Assembly (NCBI GenBank): GCA_029964075.1
Contig: CM057147.1
Location: 14,715,513 to 14,779,512, forward strand
Origin: Patiria pectinifera
Taxonomy: Eukaryota; Echinodermata; Asteroidea; Valvatida; Asterinidae
Length of the DNA: 64,000 bases
Direction: 5' to 3'
Shown here: positions 56,565 through 64,000 of the stretch, one piece after another
Numbering within the stretch: position 1 is the first letter of the stretch
Layout of the letters: each line of letters opens with the position of its first letter
The notes under the pieces: model-generated
Told to the model about the DNA's origin: nothing
The model's input: the letters and a program-made list of their open reading frames with translations, nothing else
The model's database searches: none
Position numbers and translations under genes: made by a program

Positions 56565-59500
56565 TTTGTAACATTACAACTGTGAAGGGCAAAACCCAAC
56601 ATTAAAATTAACATCAACTGCACGATAGAAAATTCATCAAAAATAAAGCCTGTCATTGTGGTGCCTGCTGCTGTATTGCATTTCAACCAGCCAGCTCCAC
56701 AATCAACACCCCCTCACCCAACCCCTCCTGGGTCTGAAAAGTGCGCACCTTACCACTTTGATTAGTTGAATTTTGGAACATTCCTCCAAGGTGGAAAGAA
56801 GAACACACACAATGCAAGCCCAATTAGACAAATACTGGCCCGATTCAACTTCACTCTATTTCTGCAGAAACTCCTACTGGTACTGTAGCATTCTGACTGT
56901 GACAGAGTTCTTCTTTTTCTTTCTCTCAGCCACCTGTCAATCAGTAAGGCACACTGGGTAATATAAACTACAACCAGCCTGCAACAATGTTATATTTTGA
57001 CAGCTCTGCCTGAGCAGAGACAGGTCACCGACCCCTGGATGGGCCCAGCTGGGGTCTAAATATAGACTGGGCATTAAAGGGGCCTGTCATGTGACTGGTG
57101 GTTCATGACACAAACTAGGCTGAATATTCATAAATAAAAACGCAGGTAGACTACGTGTACCTGTATTGTACACTTAATACCAACACATTACTCGCACGAA
57201 TAACTTTAACACCGAAGAATCTCCAAAAGAATTTCATTGTGAAGTTATCGGCAACACAACTGACTCCAAAGGCCAATTTCATACAAGCAGCAAGTCAACA
57301 TTAGGTACAGGTTTAACCAAAACCCATGTCATACCAGCCAACTAGGTTAAATAGAAATTTATTGCCAAGCCCTTCCCTGCCATTTTGCTTTGGCCCCTCC
57401 CCCAACAAACAAGCCAATCTCCACCCCCTCCATGACCTGACACCTAAACTTGAATGCAAAATATTTTAACACTTGGTCATACAATTTTTCGAGCGAAAGC
57501 AAGAATCATCAAATTCAAAACTCCTCAAAAAAGACATACATGTATAACAAGTCCATAAAAAGTGAGCTTACATTAAAAACAAGTTCAATCAGATCTCGGA
57601 AGCTGCGGGCCAACAAATTCGTGTTCATGCATGAGTCACGTGATTGTGCCATGTAATTTCTGGAAGTACAGTGTTTTGAGTAAAAATAAATCAGGTTTTT
57701 TACCCCAGTGACCCCATGATGACCTTTGACCCCAGTTTGGTCATGTGACATGATGGGGGGGCTATGCTGATACTAATTTGACAAAGTTTATTTGAAATCG
57801 GTCACAATATGTAGGAGCAATAGACAATGTCAGCGTTTGTTACTAACTAACAGACTAACGGAGAGACATGGTGATTTGTTGAGCTGCTATCCCGCAGATA
57901 AAAAGTACTTTGCTTCTTTGATTACAAATTTTTAAGTCTAAAACAAAAATTGCACATTCAACCCACACTATTTGGCTGGCCGTCCTCAGCTAGAGGACAT
58001 ATCAGCTGCCTGTGCGCAGAACAAAAACAATCAACAATTGTCCTGACAACCATAAAACCCACAACTTTCACAACGAAAAATGTGCATTCAACTTTTATGA
58101 TTATGCTTTGCCCTTTAACACGTTCTCTAGGGACCAGATTTTGGTGTCTGACCCTTTGTAGTTTCCCAGGGGCAGTTGAAAGGGGGTGTAAGGGGGGGGG
58201 GACAGCTGGAAGGTTGGAGGTGCGAACTGAAAACACCTGCTGAGTAAATAAGACATTGACACCTGGGTAGGAAATATGTTAATGGGAGACGGCCAATCAG
58301 TCACAACAAGACGCCAACAAGCTGGCAATTGCTTCAGAGATAAAGACTGTTTGTTGGCCACTAGTTTACTTTTGACAGCATGGACTCTTTAATTAACTAC
58401 AAGGACTAAGAAGGGATACTCCTTGTTCAAATAATTACAGCTTTTACATGTATGTCCATCTTTCTATAATAAATCGAAGGGCATATTGCCTGATAGAAAG
58501 GCCGAAATTTGACGAGCTTACGCGTAGTCACATGACTAAAACTGAGCAAAACATCTGGGAACAAATAGACAAAAAATATATGAAGTTGAAATCTTGACTA
58601 AAAGTTCATTAACATGTACAGATGAACAAAATGTCAGGCATGCAACTGGGAGGTCACAAAACAGAGAGGAAATTCAGATATTTCCAAGACTTTGTGCAGT
58701 GTTTTTCTGTTTTTAATGGCATGCACAGGAAGTCAAAAAATAGGAAATCAGCTGATCCGAGAAAAAGTTGCATGCCTGAAATGTATGAGAAGTTACGGTA
58801 CTTTGTAAATTAGATGTTCTCACTCGAAGTCAATTTCTGTCATGAAAAAGGAAGTCCTTAACCATGGCACCTGAGGACGTGTAAACACAGTCTGGTGATG
58901 TATATTCACAGGGGCGGGTGACAGGTTAAATCGTTAAGCTTTTCCCCCGAGTCTCTGGCGGTACCAGTGGTTCCTATTGGTTTTATACACACAGTTTTTT
59001 GAACTTGAACCTGGCTACTGTACACAGTCAGTCGTTGTCGTAGCAAATATCACTCTGTGGCGGGGCCTTGGAGTGTTGCATATACGAAGTTATGGTGAGA
59101 AGTATCGTATAAATATTGTACAAATGTCTCTCAGTCTCAAAGAGTCAGAATTTGACCTAATTTTAAAATTTGGCCGATATACTTGTCTTTTTACAAAAAT
59201 GTTGTTTTTCGGCCCAAAAAAATCCCAGCAGCAAGTGGTTAATTGCTCAAGCTTGTTTTGGTCATCTGATAATCTGGAAACCTGTGCGGCTGTGACAGTC
59301 AAAACAATTTACAAACACTCTTTATTCAGTTCTAGTTCCTTCATAGTTTTCCTATGGTGGTAGACTGGTGGCGGAGAGGAGACCAAATAGATTGGCCAAG
59401 AAAATTGAGGTGTCGGACTTCTTGCAAATGTACATGAACTTCAAAGTTCAAAATTATAAAATTTTACAGAAAATCAGAAATACAAAGATTATAATGATCA

Positions 59501-61864
59501 ATCACAGTTTAAAAAGGCCAGAGACATGTAAAGGTTTCATAAATAATTTTTTTAAGTACATGTAATTTGAAAATGAAGGAATAAGCGTTGTTAAGTAATA
59601 CACAAACAATTGTAAGTATGAAAGTTCATACTATGTACGACAACCAAACATCATACAGTTTGGCAAACTTCCTGTATTTTGTGCAGCACTCTTGTTAGTA
59701 TCCTAGACTCCGCTGATAAATATAGCACAGTTTAGTCAATGCCCCAGGATAGTGTTTACAGAGCCAAAAGTTCAACAATCTCTCCAAACCCCCTCTCCAT
59801 CCCCCAAAATGTTTGAAGAAGAAAAAAACCTGAGGCAATTAAGAGGTCAATTATTGTGCAAGGATTATGCTCAACAATGTTTACCCTAATCCCCTCACTC
59901 AAAAGTTGTCTCACAGCTAGTAGGAGAGTACAAAAAAACCTCCAATGTACGACCATCATGAGATAAATACTGGTGCCATTGTGCGAAGTGAAAGAGAGAA
60001 CCCAGTGAAAAGGTATTTTCAATTCAACAATCACAGCCATGCCACTAGTTTTTCTTCTCTGGTTTGCAAGAGTCTGTTTCAGACTGTTTGAGAGCTCGTT
60101 GTTGACTGTTTGCTTTCTGTCATAATCTCCCCAATTCACCTTTTTGGTGAGAGAGAGAGATTTACCTGCTGGGCATCCATGACACTGTTGACAGAAAGAC
60201 CCCCCCCCCCTTGCATTGGATAATCCTGATCAGCTAACTGGTTCTGGATTTGAAGGTGGGGGTTTGAATTAATCTGAAAACAGGCCCAGTTACGTGTTTT
60301 CTTTCTCAATGGTTGAACACTACAAGTAGTGTACAGAGCAAAAGTTGGGGGCAGAAATTCCAGCACTGTCTCACAAATTACATGAGGGACTGGTAATCCC
60401 ACAATTTGAGGTACGTCTTAGCTGTGATTTGGTCCCGCTGGAGACGTCTGTCTATTGTGGTTGGAGTAGTTTGCCTATGTTATTACGGAGCATTCTTCTT
60501 GGGAGTATTAACTTTAAGGGCGATTCTTGACTTGAGTCAGAGGATTAGAGGCGTTGTCATCAAGGAAGAATTCTGGAGGATAATGAGCAGGGGATAGAAG
60601 CAAGAGGATAACTGTGAGAGGGGATAGACACAAGGGAAAGGAAAGATTTAAACTAGGTAAACACAGGCAGGGATACAGGCATCAAATCTCTTGACCGAGC
60701 AGACTATAACTGTGGGTTTCAATCTGAAGAAAGCAACAAAGTAAAAAAAAAACCTTCTTTTTTTTCAAAACCGAGTTCAATTTCCAGATTGCAAACACAT
60801 CGCTATGTTGTTAACAAGGTCATTCTGTACTGAATGAAAAAAAGATGTGCCCACTCAAAATTAGAATCTCTTTAACAAATAAACAAGTAAATAAGACTTG
60901 CAAAACTTCACAAAAAGTTATCTCCTCTGTCTATAAAGTTAATGTAGCAGAAAGTGAACTTTGGAATTAAGATGTACTGGTATTACACTTCAAACTTTAG
61001 AAAATGCAAATTGTACATACCTCATCTAGACCAGCTATAATTCCAATCCAGTTTCAATTGAATCTCAAGTCAAACGGACCCTTTGCCCAAATTTTACATG
61101 TTTGCAAAACAAACCACCTCTAGAGATGTACATGTAGTAGGCTAGCAGTGTTGGAATCCTTGGTCCAAATTTCTCTCCTTCATTCAACAAGAGCAATGCC
61201 AGCAAACAAACTCTACTCTCTAGCCAGCATGGCTGAGACAACTCCGTCAGCTTATGACAACCCCCACATGGTGCAAAGTTTTGACAAGTCTTTTTGACAG
61301 GACCCAAACAAACTGGAAAATACCGCCCTCCCAGGCTATGTCCCCAGACCCCACAAATCAGGCTTGGCACTGATTGGCACTGGACCGTGGCAGAACTGAC
61401 AGACTGTGTAAGGGATCAATAGCCATTCCTGACATTGCTGGCATTCTAGGGGATGGAGGGACGGGGAACGAGACGGTGAAGAAACCAACTGCCAATGGTC
61501 ATTCTGGGTGAAGTGACCACCCCATGGGCCTGAATTCGTCACTCTGCTGAGCTCAATAGTGGTGTTGGCATTTGGACAAGAAATGAACCACAGCAATCTG
61601 AGTTGACAGGGCAATACCATTCCTGGACCACAAATTTCTCTGGTGTAAATATTCAAGAGCATATTTCTGCTGTTTCACACAGATTTTCGAAAATATTTAG
61701 TAATGTACTAATATTTAATACAGAATCATTTTTCATGATTTGAAAATCAAGAAACTTAATTTTGTACATCTATTGAATGATCACCATTTGTGTTTCTGTT
61801 GCAGAAATTAGCCATACGTGTATTTGTGTTTTATGCCATTTGACACTCATGTTAAATGTTGATC
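56565..61864. other. No exon found; probably TRAF4 first intron
   Basis: Contains short homopolymer runs and chance frames of up to 128 codons. No RING exon, tRNA or clear element was seen. Confidence 0.4.
57720..57733. promoter_or_regulatory. DR1-type nuclear-receptor half-site pair
   Basis: TGACCTTTGACCCC is two AGGTCA-type half sites spaced by one base, the pattern bound by HNF4/RXR-class receptors. This is a single short match with no other support. Confidence 0.2.
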
Positions 61865-62445
61865 TTACAACTCAAAAATTGAAAGTTAAATCAAAACTAA
61901 AAAAGCCAACAACTTAAAGCGTCAATTTCAAACTCAAAAAGCCTACTCAAAACTCAAAAAGCCAACTCAAAGCTCACATCAAAAAGTCAACTCAAAACTC
62001 AAAAAAGTCAACTCAAAACTCAAAAAGTCAAGAACTCAAAACGTCAATTTCAAACTCAAAAAGCCTACTCAAAACTCAAAAAGCCAACTCAAAAGTCAAG
62101 TCAAAGAGTCAACTCAAAACTCAAAAAGCCTACTCAAAACTCAACAAGCCAACTCAAAACTCAACAAGCCAACTCAAAACTCAAAAAGCCAACTCAAAAC
62201 TCAAAATGCCAACTCAAAACTCGAAAAGTCAACTTGAAACTCAAAAAGTTATCTTGAAACTCCAATCGTCAATTTCAAACTCAAAAAACCAATTCAAAAA
62301 GTCTACTCAAAACTCGAAAAGCCAACTTGAAACTCAAAAAGTTATCTTGGAATTCCAATCGTCTATTTGAAACTCAAAAACCAACTCAAAAAGTCTACTC
62401 GAAACTCAAAAAATCAACTTCAAACTCAAAAAAAAAATTCCTTTA
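61865..62445. repeat. AT-rich minisatellite, about 19-21 bp unit
   Basis: About 25 copies of CAACTCAAAACTCAAAAAGC and variants (AGTC for AGCC, CTACTC for CAACTC). Some stretches form longer units including CAATTTCAAACTC. Confidence 0.85.
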
Positions 62446-64000
62446 CATCGCATACCTACAAATACTGCCTGGACCTACCGGTAGGAAAACTGGATGAGTC
62501 AACCAAAGCACCAAAGATACCAGCAAATGCACTTCTGCTGGCATGATAACAAGACTAAACAACTGCCATCTCGATCTCATCCACTAAAAATAAATCCAAG
62601 GAAGATTGGGAAGACGTTGACAGACTGTCGTCAGCTTATGACTGCGGTACGGTGACTGGCTGTAATCTATTGCCAATAGTTCACATTCCCGGCGCTCTGC
62701 ATTCTTGGCTTTAATCAAACACTAACGATCGATGGTCCCTATATGGAAATGACATTTGAGCAGAATGTTTTTTGTAAATTGGCAAAAGGCTTGTAGTGGT
62801 AAAATGAAAGAATTGGAAATTTTAAAAACTGACATCTGTTCTTAAAAACAACAACATTTTCTTCACAATATAACATTCACTTATAGACAATTGAGCGCTC
62901 AGTTTTAAGCCATTTTATGGCGTGCAGAACCGTTTCTTTTCTAATCTTTAGCGGATGAGAGAGCAGTCAACTTCGACAAGGGCTGATTGAAGGAAAGGTG
63001 ATACAATAAAGGCACCGTTAATCTTAGCTTACCACAAAGTTTTTTGAAAAAGGTAATTTGTTAAAATAAAAAAACCTTGATCTTGATTCTTGATCTTCGA
63101 AAAACAATTTAACAATCATACAACCTACTGATGTGTCTACAAGGCCCTTAATAAATGGTTAAAATTGGCAACGTTAAAAAAACTTTTTTTCACAATTTCC
63201 TGTTCCGGTTCAGATCACACACACAAAGCGAGACTCCGAAAAGCTTTATTAGGATTGTTACGACAAAAAAGGCCAATTTCTGCCAAATTGGTTTTCCGTC
63301 GACGTAAAGTCTGATCTGAGCTGGAGGAGATTAAGTCCTGAAAATGGCAGGCAGCTTTTGCCCACATCGTCCATAGTTTAGTTGTATGATCGACCAGACC
63401 ACAAATCTCACAATGAAAAGACTGACTGACCCTACTTTGCACTTCCAGCTGGCTCTGGACCACAAATGACCGCACTGACCTCACCGGCTGACCCCTTTAT
63501 TTATAAGGTCGGATCATGGAATCAAAGGGGGTAATGCAGGGGGCTGGCTTGGGGCGTAAAACCCAAATAATTGATACCAAGTACATTAACCTTTTTTATT
63601 GATGTATACTGTACTTACTGTATCTGTTTGTTCACACCCAGACAATAAAACTTGCTAATAGTTTACCACCCCATAAATCAGGACTCTAGTGAAACCTTGG
63701 CCCTTGATGGCCAGGGTACTAGTAGCAACAGTTGGTTGGCCATCAGTCTAATGGGTACATTGGCCTTGCTTTCTAAATCTGCAGCCTACAGTATGTACAC
63801 AATGTAAATCATCAGGATGGGCGGACCTACCAGTACATTATGTGATCTTGGTATATGGTTATGTGCACGGACAGTTGAGGGCGGTCTTCAACTTACACAC
63901 ACATGCCAATCATGATGCTTTCAGAATCTCCTGAGATGAAAGAGCTTTCAATCCAAATGACACTGATCATGTCAGCAGGGCTCCATTTCATGGCTCTATT
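62446..64000. other. No exon found at window end
   Basis: Unique sequence. The minus frame 63215-63484 has a CEICG word but not the Cys/His spacing of a RING finger. Confidence 0.4.

Noticed and set aside
63215-63484. Minus frame with CEICG considered as the missing TRAF4 RING exon
   Set aside because: The Cys/His spacing and the Cys-Gly-His-x-Phe-Cys motif are missing, and there is no convincing donor in phase 2.

Overview
This window is intron-rich, AT-rich animal DNA. The only host gene I can identify confidently is a TRAF4-type TNF-receptor-associated factor on the minus strand. The tRNA-derived SINEs, a DIRS-type tyrosine-recombinase retrotransposon, many foldback MITEs and frequent TAGGCCTA-like words suggest a marine deuterostome invertebrate. 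An echinoderm is my best guess, but this is inference.

Layout. Positions 1-17.9 kb lie downstream of the TRAF4 stop codon. They hold a degenerate LINE (1.8-3.2 kb), a THAP-exon-bearing DNA element (6.5-8.2 kb), a 44-45 bp minisatellite (13 kb), several MITEs and foldbacks, and no complete gene. Positions 17.9-52.5 kb hold six TRAF4 exons, with introns of 1.15, 7.06, 0.85, 19.8 and 4.6 kb. The exon carrying the start codon and most of the RING finger was not found and probably lies beyond 64 kb. The introns are packed with mobile DNA: a 21-bp, 22-copy minisatellite (20 kb), a ~100-bp satellite (21.3-22 kb), a 233-bp palindrome (22.2 kb), a tRNA-like gene inside inverted repeats (28.4 kb), tRNA-SINEs (30.9 and 37-38 kb), and mariner-like foldback elements (29.1 and 39.8 kb). 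The second of those foldbacks is split by a 6.8-kb DIRS retrotransposon (40.3-47.1 kb). Positions 52.5-64 kb are probably the first TRAF4 intron, with a Harbinger-like MITE at 56.2 kb and a minisatellite at 62 kb.

The TRAF4 exons together give 416 residues: the end of the RING, seven CCHC TRAF-type zinc fingers, a coiled coil and a MATH domain. This matches the TRAF4 plan. The DIRS element keeps an open gag-like frame and an open tyrosine recombinase frame, but its reverse transcriptase/RNase H frame is broken. Its ends show the inverted terminal repeats and internal complementary region expected for DIRS circle-based replication. No viral gene, CRISPR array, rRNA or bacterial-type operon was seen.
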